Source: DATEOR01 sp035273885 (GTDB lineage Bacteria > Actinomycetota > Thermoleophilia > Gaiellales > Gaiellaceae). Taken from it: DNA of 37,468 nucleotides. How positions within the stretch are numbered: position 1 is the first letter of the stretch; each line of letters starts with the position of its first letter. The notes below the pieces were generated by a model. The model was given only the letters and a program-made list of their open reading frames with translations, did no database searches and was not told the origin of the DNA. The stretch spans positions 1 through 37,468 of the forward strand of contig DATEOR010000042.1 of NCBI GenBank assembly GCA_035273885.1. Direction: 5' to 3'. The position numbers and the translations under genes are program-made. Of the stretch, positions 1 to 7,602 are shown one piece after another.

Positions 1-146
1 GGCGAAAAGGACGATCGTGCCGCATTCGCTTGCGGTCCGGCAAAGAGCGATCCCCTCCTCCCGGCTCTTCGCGCCGTCGTCACCGGACGGGACCACGTGG
101 GAATGGACGTCCCAGAACACCTACGGGACGCTACCCGCCGCTGCGG
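1..146. other. Window edge, no gene recognised
   Basis: This stretch lies downstream of the sigma factor stop codon (minus strand). Short open frames cross it, but none resembles a protein I know and none has a ribosome binding site. I see no tRNA cloverleaf and no strong terminator hairpin. It may be the 3' untranslated region of the sigma factor gene. Confidence 0.4.
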
Positions 147-1124
147 CTACTCGGCGCGGAGGTAGAAGCGAAGGTCAGGCGCGGCGGCCTGGAGCTCGCG
201 GAGCGCGCGCGACTCGAGCTGGCGGACTCGCTCGCGCGTGACGCCGAGCTCGGTGCCGACCTCTTCGAGGGTCTTCGGTGTCGCCCCGGCGAGGCCGAAG
301 CGAAGCTCGAGGACGTGGCGCATCCGGTCGGAGAGCTTCTCGAGAGCGACGTGGAGCTCGACGCCGCGGAGAAGGTCGGCGAGGACGAGCTCCGGCTGCT
401 CGGCGTTGACGTCCTCCAGCATGTCGCCGTAGCTCGAATCGCCGTCGCCCACCGGTGTCTCGAGGCTGACGGGGTCCTCGACGAGGTCGAGGAGCTCGTT
501 CACGCGCTTGACTTCGAAGCCGCTCTCCTTGGCGATCTCGTGCGGGAGGGGGTCGCGGTTCAGCTTCTGCGTGAGGACGCGGCGGGCGCGCATGACGCGG
601 CGCACCTGGTCGACGACGTGGACGGGCAGGCGAATGGTCCGGCCCTGGTCGGCGATCGCGCGCGTGACCGCCTGGCGGATCCACCACGTCGCGTACGTGG
701 AGAGCTTGTAACCCATCTTGTAGTCGAACTTCTCCACCGCTCTGATGAGACCGAGGTTTCCTTCCTGGATCAGATCGAGGAGCGGCACGCCCGAGTTCAC
801 GTAGTTCCTCGTAATGGACATGACGAGGCGCAGGTTCGACTCGATGAGCTTCTTCTTTGCCTCCTCGTCGCCCTCGTCTTTGCGGCGCGCGAGCTCGCGC
901 TCCTCTTGCGCAGTCAGGAGCGGGCCGTCGCCGATCTGGCGGACATAGAGCTTGAGCGGATCCTGCGTCGGCCCCGCGACGAGCTTCTCGCGGGCCTCTT
1001 CCTTCTCGTCCTCGTCGACCGGGGAATCGAGCGCGCCTGGGTCCGCGACGAGCTCGAGCTTCGGCTCGTCAGCCTCGGGCTCGGGCTCAGGCTGCGGCAG
1101 CTTGGAGACTGGACGCTGTCCCAC
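147..1124 (-). CDS. rpoD: RNA polymerase sigma-70 factor, principal (RpoD/SigA) type
   Basis: Directs core RNA polymerase to promoters; by its motifs it belongs to the primary or near-primary sigma-70 group. From the GTG at 1124 the protein is 325 residues. An acidic, Glu/Pro-rich leader is followed by region 1.2 (about residues 55-85, DPLKLYVRQIG), region 2 (about 100-175, with NLRLVMSITRNYV, LIQEGNLGLIRAVEKFDY and STYATWWIRQA), region 3 (about 180-255) and region 4 with its helix-turn-helix (TLEEVGTELGVTRERVRQLE). There is no large region 1.1, so it is shorter than most RpoD proteins and could be a group 2 sigma factor. The open frame continues upstream to 1529, but that part is antisense to the amidotransferase gene and has no sigma motifs. 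The GTG at 1124 has no good Shine-Dalgarno, so the exact start is uncertain. It is divergent from the amidotransferase gene. Confidence 0.93.
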   Translation of the reverse strand: MGQRPVSKLPQPEPEPEADEPKLELVADPGALDSPVDEDEKEEAREKLVAGPTQDPLKLYVRQIGDGPLLTAQEERELARRKDEGDEEAKKKLIESNLRLVMSITRNYVNSGVPLLDLIQEGNLGLIRAVEKFDYKMGYKLSTYATWWIRQAVTRAIADQGRTIRLPVHVVDQVRRVMRARRVLTQKLNRDPLPHEIAKESGFEVKRVNELLDLVEDPVSLETPVGDGDSSYGDMLEDVNAEQPELVLADLLRGVELHVALEKLSDRMRHVLELRFGLAGATPKTLEEVGTELGVTRERVRQLESRALRELQAAAPDLRFYLRAE

Positions 1125-1210
1125 GAGGCGTCTATCGGCCTGGACCGAAGCGGCCTTGAGGCGCCCTACCGAGAAGAGGGATGCGGCTCGGAACGGCCGA
1201 AGCCGATGGC

Positions 1211-1216
1211 TATAGT
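1211..1216 (+). promoter_or_regulatory. Candidate -10 box for a leaderless amidotransferase mRNA
   Basis: TATAGT lies 7 bases before the TTG codon that places Cys at position 2 of the amidotransferase. A transcript started from this box would begin at or next to the start codon, which would make it leaderless. No convincing -35 hexamer is visible 16-18 bases upstream, and no Shine-Dalgarno lies between. A weak call from a short motif. Confidence 0.3.
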
Positions 1217-1223
1217 GGTCACC

Positions 1224-2036
1224 TTGTGCGGCATCGCGGGATATAGCCTCAGCGACTCGAGTCGGGTCGACCCCACCCTCGCAACGCAGATCCTCATGGC
1301 CGCGATCTCCGAACGGGGATCCGACGCGGCCGGCTACTGCTACCGGGGCCCGGACGTGGCTCTCGCGATCCACAAGCAGCGCTCGGGCGCCAGCCGCCTC
1401 CTCGATTCGATCCGCGTACCGGCGAGGGCGCGGCAGGCCCTGGTTCACGTCCGTGACTACACGAAGGGCCATCCCAGCCTCGAGGCGAACAACCACCCGG
1501 TCCGGCATGGATCCGTCGTCGGGATCCACAACGGGATCATCCGAAACGACGAGGAGATCTTCGCGGAATACGGATTCGAGCGGGCCGCGCCGCGGATGAC
1601 GGTCGACTCCGAGGCGATCTTCGCGCTCATGGAGCTCGAGCAGAGCTCACCGAAGGCGCTGGACAAGCTCTACGGCTCGATGGCAACCGCCTGGATGGAC
1701 GAGCGCGAGCCCGACATCGTGTATCTCGCCCGCGGGATGGGCAGGCCGCTCTGGATCGGCGAAGGGCGCCAGGAGCTCTTTTTCGCTTCGACGAAGTCCG
1801 CCCTCGAGCTCGTCGAGAGCTATGCGGGCGTGGCGCTCGTCAGCCGCGAGGTCTCCGAGGGCACGCTGCTCACGGTGCGCGGCGGCCAGATCGCCGCAAC
1901 GGATTCTTTCCGGCCCGACTTGGCGTTCACCGAGGAGCCCCTCCCCGCCGTGCGCGCCCCCGAGGAGCACCGCTCCTGTCTCGCGCTCTTGGCTTCGCTG
2001 GCTGCCCCGGCCGCGGCTCGCGCGGCTGCCCGCTAG
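1224..2036 (+). CDS. Stand-alone class II glutamine amidotransferase domain protein
   Basis: Ntn-type glutaminase domain of the GlmS/PurF superfamily, which releases ammonia from glutamine using an N-terminal Cys. Starting at TTG 1224 the protein reads M-CGIAGYSLS, so Met removal exposes the catalytic Cys; this decides the start over ATG 1206. Other family motifs are HVRDYTKG (the position of HTRWATHG in GlmS), NNHPVRHG, HNGIIRND and the TVDSEAIF aspartate. The protein is 270 residues: a glutaminase domain of about 200 residues and an Ala/Arg-rich tail. There is no synthetase, isomerase or transferase partner domain in it or beside it, so the ammonia acceptor is unknown. Its last 110 bases overlap the 3' end of the convergent repeat-protein gene. 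It is divergent from the sigma factor with about 100 bases between starts. Confidence 0.85.
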   Translation: MCGIAGYSLSDSSRVDPTLATQILMAAISERGSDAAGYCYRGPDVALAIHKQRSGASRLLDSIRVPARARQALVHVRDYTKGHPSLEANNHPVRHGSVVGIHNGIIRNDEEIFAEYGFERAAPRMTVDSEAIFALMELEQSSPKALDKLYGSMATAWMDEREPDIVYLARGMGRPLWIGEGRQELFFASTKSALELVESYAGVALVSREVSEGTLLTVRGGQIAATDSFRPDLAFTEEPLPAVRAPEEHRSCLALLASLAAPAAARAAAR

Positions 2037-2610
2037 TCAGTCGCCGCTCGACTTTCCGAAGAAACGCCGCCCAGGCGCCCTTGCCCCCGCCGAAGAGCCG
2101 GTAGACCTGCCACTCGCTCGGGAGGCTGGGGTCCCGGGCTCGTTCGCGGGCCCAGTCCTGGAAGGTCGGCAGGCGGCGGAGTCGCCTCGCGACGCCCGCG
2201 CCTTCGTGCACCGCCCGCTCGGAGCGTTCCTTCGCCGCGGGGACGTCGAAGCCGGCCTCCCGGAGAGCCGCGCGGAACGAGCCGAAGGTCTGCCAGTACA
2301 GCGATTTCGAGGGCATGGACCGGCGCCTGCGCACGAGGTCGGCACCCGTCGGGGGCCTCCCCAGCTCGCCGCCGAGGTCACGGAGCTGCACGAGGAGCTC
2401 TTCGCGCGTCGCGAATCGCCGCGCCGCGAGCCCGGCCCGCCGCTTTGCCCGGTTCCAGCTTCCGAAGCGCGCCACGATCGTCTGGGGATGCGGCTTCGCT
2501 CGACCGTCCAGCGCAAACTCGCGCATGGTCGGGGAGCGTCCGAGGCGCTTCGCGCAGCGTCGAAGCTCGCTCAGGAGCATCTCGTCCGTGTAGCGCTGCG
2601 ACCGTGCCAT
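1927..2610 (-). CDS. Homing-endonuclease-associated repeat protein (three repeats, no nuclease domain seen)
   Basis: 227 residues, very basic. Three divergent copies of a repeat of about 55 residues, of the type found beside HNH homing endonucleases (HNH_repeat family), can be aligned at about residues 6-62, 66-121 and 132-187. Each has the pattern LL..L......LGR.PT....L, then a basic stretch and a (F/Y)GSW.(R/A)A.R.AG(L/F) ending: FGSWNRAKRRAGL in the first, FGSFRAALREAGF in the second, a decayed GGKGAWAAFLRKVE in the third. The repeat is thought to bind DNA. I see no HNH, GIY-YIG or other catalytic motif, so this may be a stand-alone DNA-binding protein or a remnant. The final 40 residues are low-complexity Arg/Pro/Gly and lie antisense to the amidotransferase 3' end. 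It lies 47 bases downstream of the c-di-GMP gene on the same strand, so it may be co-transcribed. Confidence 0.75.
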   Translation of the reverse strand: MARSQRYTDEMLLSELRRCAKRLGRSPTMREFALDGRAKPHPQTIVARFGSWNRAKRRAGLAARRFATREELLVQLRDLGGELGRPPTGADLVRRRRSMPSKSLYWQTFGSFRAALREAGFDVPAAKERSERAVHEGAGVARRLRRLPTFQDWARERARDPSLPSEWQVYRLFGGGKGAWAAFLRKVERRLTSGQPREPRPGQPAKPRARDRSGAPRGRARRGGAPR

Positions 2611-2657
2611 GGCGGTCGCTGCAAAGGATAGAGCAGGCTAGACGGCCCGCAAGAAGC

Positions 2658-5405
2658 TCAGGCCGTGGCGATCAGCTTCGAGGGCGGTTCGGCCTCGCCG
2701 GACTCCTCGGTCTGCAACAGCCGCTCGAGCGCCGAGACGCAGCGCGGGCAGAACTGGCTTCCCGATCCACGCCTGAGCTCGTCGAGAGCTTCGTCGGCGG
2801 GACGAGCCGCGCGGTAGATGCGCGTCGTGAGCATCGAGTCGAGTGCGTCGGCGACATGGATGATGCGGGCGCCGAGCGGGATCTCCTCGCCCGAGATGCG
2901 GTCCGGATAGCCGGTGCCGTCGAAGCGCTCATGGTGGTGGCGGATCGCAGGCACGGCGTCCTGCAGGAAACCGAGGCGGTCGATGATGCGCGCGCCCTCG
3001 TCCGCATGGCGCTGCATCAGGGCCCACTCGTCGGGCGTGAGGCTCGCCGGCTTCAGGAGGATGGAGTCCGGAATCGCGAGCTTGCCGATGTCGTGGAAGA
3101 GCGCCGCGTGCCCGAGGAGGTCGAGCTCGGCCTGCGAGAGGCCCAGCTCGCGGCCGATCGCGAGGGCGAGCTGCTGGACGCGGCGCGAATGGCCTGCCGT
3201 GTAGGCGTCCCGCGCGTCGACGGTGGCCGAGAGACTCTCCATCGCCGCGGTGGAGCGCTCCTTGAGGAGCCGGTTCGCCTGCTCGAGGGAGACGTTCTGC
3301 TGGCGGATCGTCTCGGCCGCGCTGCGAAGCTTCTTGGTCGACTTCTCGGTGTGCCCGAGGTAGGCGGCCATCGTCTTGCGCATGAGGAAGAGCGGAAGGA
3401 CGAACACGGCGAGGCCGTAGAGGCCGATGGCCGAGTAGGCGAGCGCGATCGCCCCGCCGACCGCGCCGAAGGCGACGTAGTGCGGCAAGAGCCACGAGAA
3501 GCGCTCGTTCCAGACGCTTCTCCACTTGTCGTGGCCTTCGAGCGCCATCGCGCCCGACAGGAGTCCCGTGTTGACCACGAAGTACGCACCGCCCGCGACG
3601 AGGCCGGCTGCGGCGATGACGAGCTCGCCGGTGCGGGTCTCGTTCGAGCCGATGCTGAACACGGCGGCGGCTGCGAGCGAGGCGAGACTGAGCGCGCCGA
3701 TGTTGAAGCAGACGTAGTACCAGGCGTCGCGGCGTGAGCTCCACTCGACGGCGACGGTGGCGACGGCCAGCGGAAGAGCGGCTCTCGGACCGAAGAGCGC
3801 TGCGCCTGCGAGCGCACCCACGGCGCTGACCGAGATCGAGCCCGCCTCCATCTCGAGGGAGAGCGCCTGCCCTCCGCCGACGAGGATGATGATCGCGATC
3901 AGCCCGATGAGGTTGTCGTTCGTCCCGAGGAAGGCTCCGGCGATGCCGGCGCCGATTCCCGCGATGGAGACGACGGCGACCAGCGAGGCGACGGGCGGAG
4001 AGAGAGCGAGGAAGTGCGGGCGGCCCGGCGAGTGCGGGCGCGGCTGCTGCTGCTCGCGGCGTTCGCTCGCCCGCTGCTCGGGCAGCGCGCGGGCGACGAC
4101 CGAGGCGTACTCCCCGTCCTCGGGCACGGCAGCGAGCCTCGTGGGACGTTCCGAGGGCGAAAGGAGAAGCGGCTCGGAGCTTGCACCCTGCACCCGGTTT
4201 CGGCCCTGGAGCTTTGCGCGGTAGACGGCGAGGTCGGCCTGGTGGATGAGCTCGTTCGGGTCCGCCCCGTCCTTGGGGAAGCCCGCGACGCCGAGGGAGA
4301 TCGTGGCGCGGATGGGCTCGCTCGAGGTCTCGACCTCGAAGCGGCGGTCGGCGACTGCCCGCCGGATGCGCTCGGCGATCTCGAGCGCTTGCTCCGGCGG
4401 AGTCTCCGGCAGGAGGATGGCGAACTCCTCGCCACCGAACCGTGCAGGGATGTCGTAGTGGCGGAGCTGCTTGCGGAAGACCTCCGCGATTCCCTTGAGG
4501 ACGGCGTCGCCGGCAAGGTGGCCGTACGAGTTGTTGATGTCCCTGAGGAGGTCGAGGTCGGCCATGATGATCGACATCGGCCGGTCCATCCTGCTCGCGC
4601 GGACGAGCTCCTCACGGAGCTCCCCGGCGAAGTAACGGGCGTTGAAGAGGCCGGTCTTCGGGTCGACGCGCGCCTCCTCCTGTAGGGCCGGGACGCTCAG
4701 CGAGCGATGGATCAGGAGGAGCGGGGCGACCGCGGTGGGAAGGAGCCAGGGGTTCCACGTCCAGATGGCGGCGAAGGCGACGCCGAGCGCTGCGAGGACG
4801 AAGTCGGTCGAGAGGCTCTCTGCGGAGAAGAGACCGGTTTCACGCAGGGTGTGCCCGCGCGCGAAGTGGAGCATGGTCGCGAGCAGAACGTGGTTCAGGG
4901 TGACGAAGACGACGGAAGCGGCGAGCCCGGCGAGCGCGAAGGTCACGTCCGGGTTCAGATTCCAGCTCTCGACGAGGTAAACCGCCCCCCACGCCGCCAG
5001 GCCGTTCAGCGTGTAGTTGGCGATGTTGAAGCCCTGGATGTACCAGGGGTAGCGCACCTTGAGCCATTCCGGGATGTGCTGGACGACGCCCATGAGGGCG
5101 ACGAGCTCCGGCGGAAGCAGCATCGCGGCCGGGATGAGGAAGACGATCGTCGTGTGGTAGCTCTGGTCCCGAGGGGTCCGGACGACGAAGAGCTGTGCGA
5201 CGGCCGCGCACGAGGCGAGGACGAGGAACGTGGGCCAGCCGTGCGTTCCGGGCTTCAGGTGCGAGAGCGGAACCAGAGCCGCGGCGACGGCGATCGCTGC
5301 AATGGTGAAGAGGTAGAGCTTGGCCTGGCGCGAGAGCGATTCCTCGGGCGGCTCGGGCCCGCTACGGCGCTCGGTTGCGCCAAATTCGCTCGAAATCGCG
5401 CTCAT
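2658..5405 (-). CDS. Membrane bifunctional c-di-GMP protein: GGDEF cyclase plus HD-GYP phosphodiesterase
   Basis: Predicted both to make and to degrade the second messenger c-di-GMP at the membrane. 915 residues. Domain order: membrane block 1 (about 28-235), GGDEF domain (about 245-405) with the active-type signature GGEEF at 324-328, a charged Pro/Gln-rich linker (about 410-465), membrane block 2 (about 466-680), a short coiled coil (about 685-725), then HD-GYP (about 728-895) with HD at 771-772 and HHERFDGTGYP at 824-834. An intact RxxD inhibitory site, RHYD at 315-318, sits five residues before GGEEF, so the cyclase should be subject to product inhibition. Both catalytic domains look intact. 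The two membrane blocks share a FNI..(Y/L).L..LAA motif and similar layout, suggesting a tandem duplication or fusion. The start is supported by GGAG 9 bases before the ATG. It follows three proteases on the same strand. Confidence 0.93.
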   Translation of the reverse strand: MSAISSEFGATERRSGPEPPEESLSRQAKLYLFTIAAIAVAAALVPLSHLKPGTHGWPTFLVLASCAAVAQLFVVRTPRDQSYHTTIVFLIPAAMLLPPELVALMGVVQHIPEWLKVRYPWYIQGFNIANYTLNGLAAWGAVYLVESWNLNPDVTFALAGLAASVVFVTLNHVLLATMLHFARGHTLRETGLFSAESLSTDFVLAALGVAFAAIWTWNPWLLPTAVAPLLLIHRSLSVPALQEEARVDPKTGLFNARYFAGELREELVRASRMDRPMSIIMADLDLLRDINNSYGHLAGDAVLKGIAEVFRKQLRHYDIPARFGGEEFAILLPETPPEQALEIAERIRRAVADRRFEVETSSEPIRATISLGVAGFPKDGADPNELIHQADLAVYRAKLQGRNRVQGASSEPLLLSPSERPTRLAAVPEDGEYASVVARALPEQRASERREQQQPRPHSPGRPHFLALSPPVASLVAVVSIAGIGAGIAGAFLGTNDNLIGLIAIIILVGGGQALSLEMEAGSISVSAVGALAGAALFGPRAALPLAVATVAVEWSSRRDAWYYVCFNIGALSLASLAAAAVFSIGSNETRTGELVIAAAGLVAGGAYFVVNTGLLSGAMALEGHDKWRSVWNERFSWLLPHYVAFGAVGGAIALAYSAIGLYGLAVFVLPLFLMRKTMAAYLGHTEKSTKKLRSAAETIRQQNVSLEQANRLLKERSTAAMESLSATVDARDAYTAGHSRRVQQLALAIGRELGLSQAELDLLGHAALFHDIGKLAIPDSILLKPASLTPDEWALMQRHADEGARIIDRLGFLQDAVPAIRHHHERFDGTGYPDRISGEEIPLGARIIHVADALDSMLTTRIYRAARPADEALDELRRGSGSQFCPRCVSALERLLQTEESGEAEPPSKLIATA

Positions 5406-5510
5406 CTATGTCACTCCAGGGGACGCCATACGCCGTCGGACGCTCCGTTCCACGCATGCGCGCGGGGCCGCAGAGCCATAGCTGCAAGGTACGACCTGCG
5501 GAAAGGAGGA

Positions 5511-5532
5511 GCGTCCCCCGTTCGAGGGACGC
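5511..5532 (-). promoter_or_regulatory. Hairpin between protease 1 and the c-di-GMP gene; terminator or leader element
   Basis: A 7-bp inverted repeat, GCGTCCC / GGGACGC, with an 8-base loop containing TTCGA. On the minus strand it reads as a stem starting GGGGCGTCCC and ending GGGGGACGCTCC, followed by TCCTTTCC. It lies about 70 bases after the protease 1 stop and 105 bases before the c-di-GMP gene start. It resembles the hairpins at 7536 and 9476. It may end the protease transcript or act in the leader of the next gene. Confidence 0.5.
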
Positions 5533-5602
5533 CCCGATCCCGTTAGAAAGTTCCCCCGAAAGGGTGAGCCGGCGTTTCGGGGCCGTGCTCAGCGCCCGAG
5601 GC

Positions 5603-7438
5603 TCACGGCAGAGGCGGAGCGGTCGTGTCGACCGGGTCGACGGTGTCCGTGGAATCGGCAAGTCCGAGGTCGACTGCGAACTCTGCGAGCTCGGCGTCGC
5701 TCAGGTACTCCCCCACCTCGGACGGCGCCTCGACTTCGGCGTTGTCCGACCAGGAGGCGGAGGCCCAGGACGCGCTCGCCCACGAGGCAGCCGACTGCGA
5801 GTCGCTCGCCCAGGAAGCCGAAGCCCAGGAGGCGGATGCCCACGACGCGCTCGCCCAGCTGGCCGAGTTCCAAGAGGCGGAGGCCCAGGAGGCGTCCGAC
5901 CAGGAGGCGCTCGCCCAGGACGCGTTCGCGGAGGCCGTGCTGGCCCAGCTGGCGGCGTCGAAGACCTTGCCTCCGGTGACGTCCGTGGTGACGAACCTGT
6001 TCAGCGCCGCATTCGGGTTCGGAGCGCTCGAGAGCGCGACCGCCTTCGCGACGTCGACGATGCCCACGCCCTGTGAGAGCGGTGCGGCATTCGGCGTCCT
6101 GCTCGCCGTCAGCATCAGCGCGCCCTTGACCTGGTCGGGCGTCCACGCGGGATGCGCCGAGAGGATCTGGGCAGCCGCGCCCGCCACGACGGGGGCCGCG
6201 AACGAGGTGCCGGAGAGCTGAATGTAGCCGGGGGCGACGACGCTCATCGGCTTTTCCGTGACGAGGGTCGAGGCGACGGGCACCGGACCGACCATGAAGC
6301 GGCCGGGAGCGCCGATGTCCGGCTTCGCGAAGCCGTCGAGCGTGTACCCATAGGCCGACCAGGGTGCCGCGAGGTCGTCGTTCGTCGAGACGGAGCCGTC
6401 GATGTCGTCCGCGCCGACGGTGATCACGAAAGGATCGTTGCCGGGAGCGAACGGAACGCCGCTCGGCCTGCCGTCGACGCCGTAATTGCCGGCGGCTGCG
6501 ACGACGACGACGCCCGAGAACCAGAGCCGCTCGACCGCTTGATCCAGCGGGTCGTACATGATGCTGTTCGCCTGGGACGAGTGGAGCGAGAAGTTCGCGA
6601 CGCGGATGCCGTACTTGTCCTTGTTCGCGAGGATCCAGTCGGCAGCCGCGATGACGTCCCGCGTCATCGCCATGCCCTGATCGTCCATGACATCGATCGA
6701 GACGAGTTTGGAGCTCGGGGCCGCACCGGCGTAGCCGTCGCCGGAGCCCGCTGCGATACCGGCCACGAAAGTGCCGTGCCCGCGGCCGTCACCGGCGGAG
6801 TTGCCCGCCAGCGACGTCATGTTCACCTGGGCGACGACGCGGCCGCCGAAGTCGGAGCGCGAGGCGTCGATGCCCGAGTCGACCACGGCGATCGTCGGCG
6901 TCGCAGCGGCCGTCCCAGTGGCCCAGAACTTCTGGACGCCGGAGACGAACGGCCAGCGCTGCTTGTTCGACAGGCCGCCGGCGAGCTGCACGGGAGCGTC
7001 GGTGGTGATTGCGGCGATGCCCCGCTTCGAGACGAGGTGAAGGATCTGCGCGCCGGTCAGGTTCGCGGCGAGGCCGTTCACCGAGGTGAACTGGCGCTTG
7101 ATGCCCCTCGCCGCACCGCGCTCGCCGCTTCTCAGCTCGTTCTTGACGACCGAGGCGATCGCGCCGGTGGACTTGTCGGCGTCACCCTGGATGATGACGT
7201 TGAACGTCTGCGACGGGTTCGCCTTGGCGGACAGGAGGAGCCCCGGAGTCGTGTAGGCATACCGGGAGGCGGCGCCTGCGGCCGTCGAGGCCGTCAGCGC
7301 CAGCGCAACGACGACGAACGAGACGAACCCGCGTCCGCCCTTGCCCCAGAGCGCGCTCGAGCGCGTCTCGCCCTTTGCAGGCTTGCCCCAGAGGGCACTC
7401 TTCCGAAGATCTCCGTGGGTGCCGCGATCGAGCCGCAT
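5603..7438 (-). CDS. Secreted S8 (subtilisin-like) serine protease 1, with SALWGK doublet, ASW repeats and acidic tail
   Basis: 611 residues from ATG 7438, chosen because all three paralogues then begin with MR after a purine-rich ribosome binding region. N-terminus: two SALWGK motifs (about residues 14-19 and 28-33), then a hydrophobic signal segment (about 38-55). An I9-type propeptide follows (about 78-150, TFNVIIQG and TSVNGLAANLTG). The catalytic domain (about 180-470) has Asp187 (VVDSGI), His221 (GHGTFVAG), oxyanion Asn318 (AAAGNYG) and Ser412 (SGTSFAAP), so the active site is complete. After a short NPNAALNRFV linker come 12 ASW repeats (about 494-563), interrupted once by ASDSQSA. Unlike its two paralogues it then has an acidic tail of about 48 residues ending in TTAPPLP. 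Substrates are unknown. It is last in the protease array and the most diverged. Confidence 0.9.
   Translation of the reverse strand: MRLDRGTHGDLRKSALWGKPAKGETRSSALWGKGGRGFVSFVVVALALTASTAAGAASRYAYTTPGLLLSAKANPSQTFNVIIQGDADKSTGAIASVVKNELRSGERGAARGIKRQFTSVNGLAANLTGAQILHLVSKRGIAAITTDAPVQLAGGLSNKQRWPFVSGVQKFWATGTAAATPTIAVVDSGIDASRSDFGGRVVAQVNMTSLAGNSAGDGRGHGTFVAGIAAGSGDGYAGAAPSSKLVSIDVMDDQGMAMTRDVIAAADWILANKDKYGIRVANFSLHSSQANSIMYDPLDQAVERLWFSGVVVVAAAGNYGVDGRPSGVPFAPGNDPFVITVGADDIDGSVSTNDDLAAPWSAYGYTLDGFAKPDIGAPGRFMVGPVPVASTLVTEKPMSVVAPGYIQLSGTSFAAPVVAGAAAQILSAHPAWTPDQVKGALMLTASRTPNAAPLSQGVGIVDVAKAVALSSAPNPNAALNRFVTTDVTGGKVFDAASWASTASANASWASASWSDASWASASWNSASWASASWASASWASASWASDSQSAASWASASWASASWSDNAEVEAPSEVGEYLSDAELAEFAVDLGLADSTDTVDPVDTTAPPLP
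5750..5959 (-). repeat. xxASW pentapeptide-coding repeat array, protease 1
   Basis: Fifteen-base coding repeats giving 12 ASW triplets, mostly as AS-ASW with NS and SD variants. The period breaks once near the end of the array. Trp (TGG) recurs every 15 bases. Confidence 0.9.
7340..7405 (-). repeat. SALWGK-coding doublet, protease 1
   Basis: Two copies of a segment coding R(K/S)SALWGK, 14 codons apart, just before the signal-peptide hydrophobic core. Confidence 0.85.
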
Positions 7439-7535
7439 TGGCCGTTGTCCCTGTCCCTTTCCCTCTCCCACCAAGGCACGAGGCCCGGGTGAGCTTTCGT
7501 AACGCCAGAGCGCAAGCTAGGGCTTCGCAAAGAGA

Positions 7536-7565
7536 GGAGCCTCCCCCTTTCGTGGGAGAGGCTCC
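7536..7565 (-). promoter_or_regulatory. Hairpin between proteases 2 and 1; terminator or leader element
   Basis: Inverted repeat GGAGCCTC / GAGGCTCC, extended by a CCC/GGG pairing around one bulged base. In minus-strand RNA it is followed by UCUUUGC, a short U-rich run. It lies about 100-130 bases before the protease 1 start and 40-70 bases after the protease 2 stop. The flanking CGAACGAGTGAA sequence (minus strand) also occurs upstream of protease 3, which argues for a leader role in addition to, or instead of, termination. A second small inverted repeat (GGGGATC / GATCCCC) lies between it and the protease 2 stop. Confidence 0.55.
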
Positions 7566-7602
7566 GAATTTCACTCGTTCGGGGGATCAGGATCCCCGAG
7601 GC

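Noticed and set aside
30..1223. Long open frame on the plus strand running into the amidotransferase
   Set aside because: It is antisense to the sigma factor and shows no protein similarity; the real gene starts where the catalytic Cys becomes residue 2.
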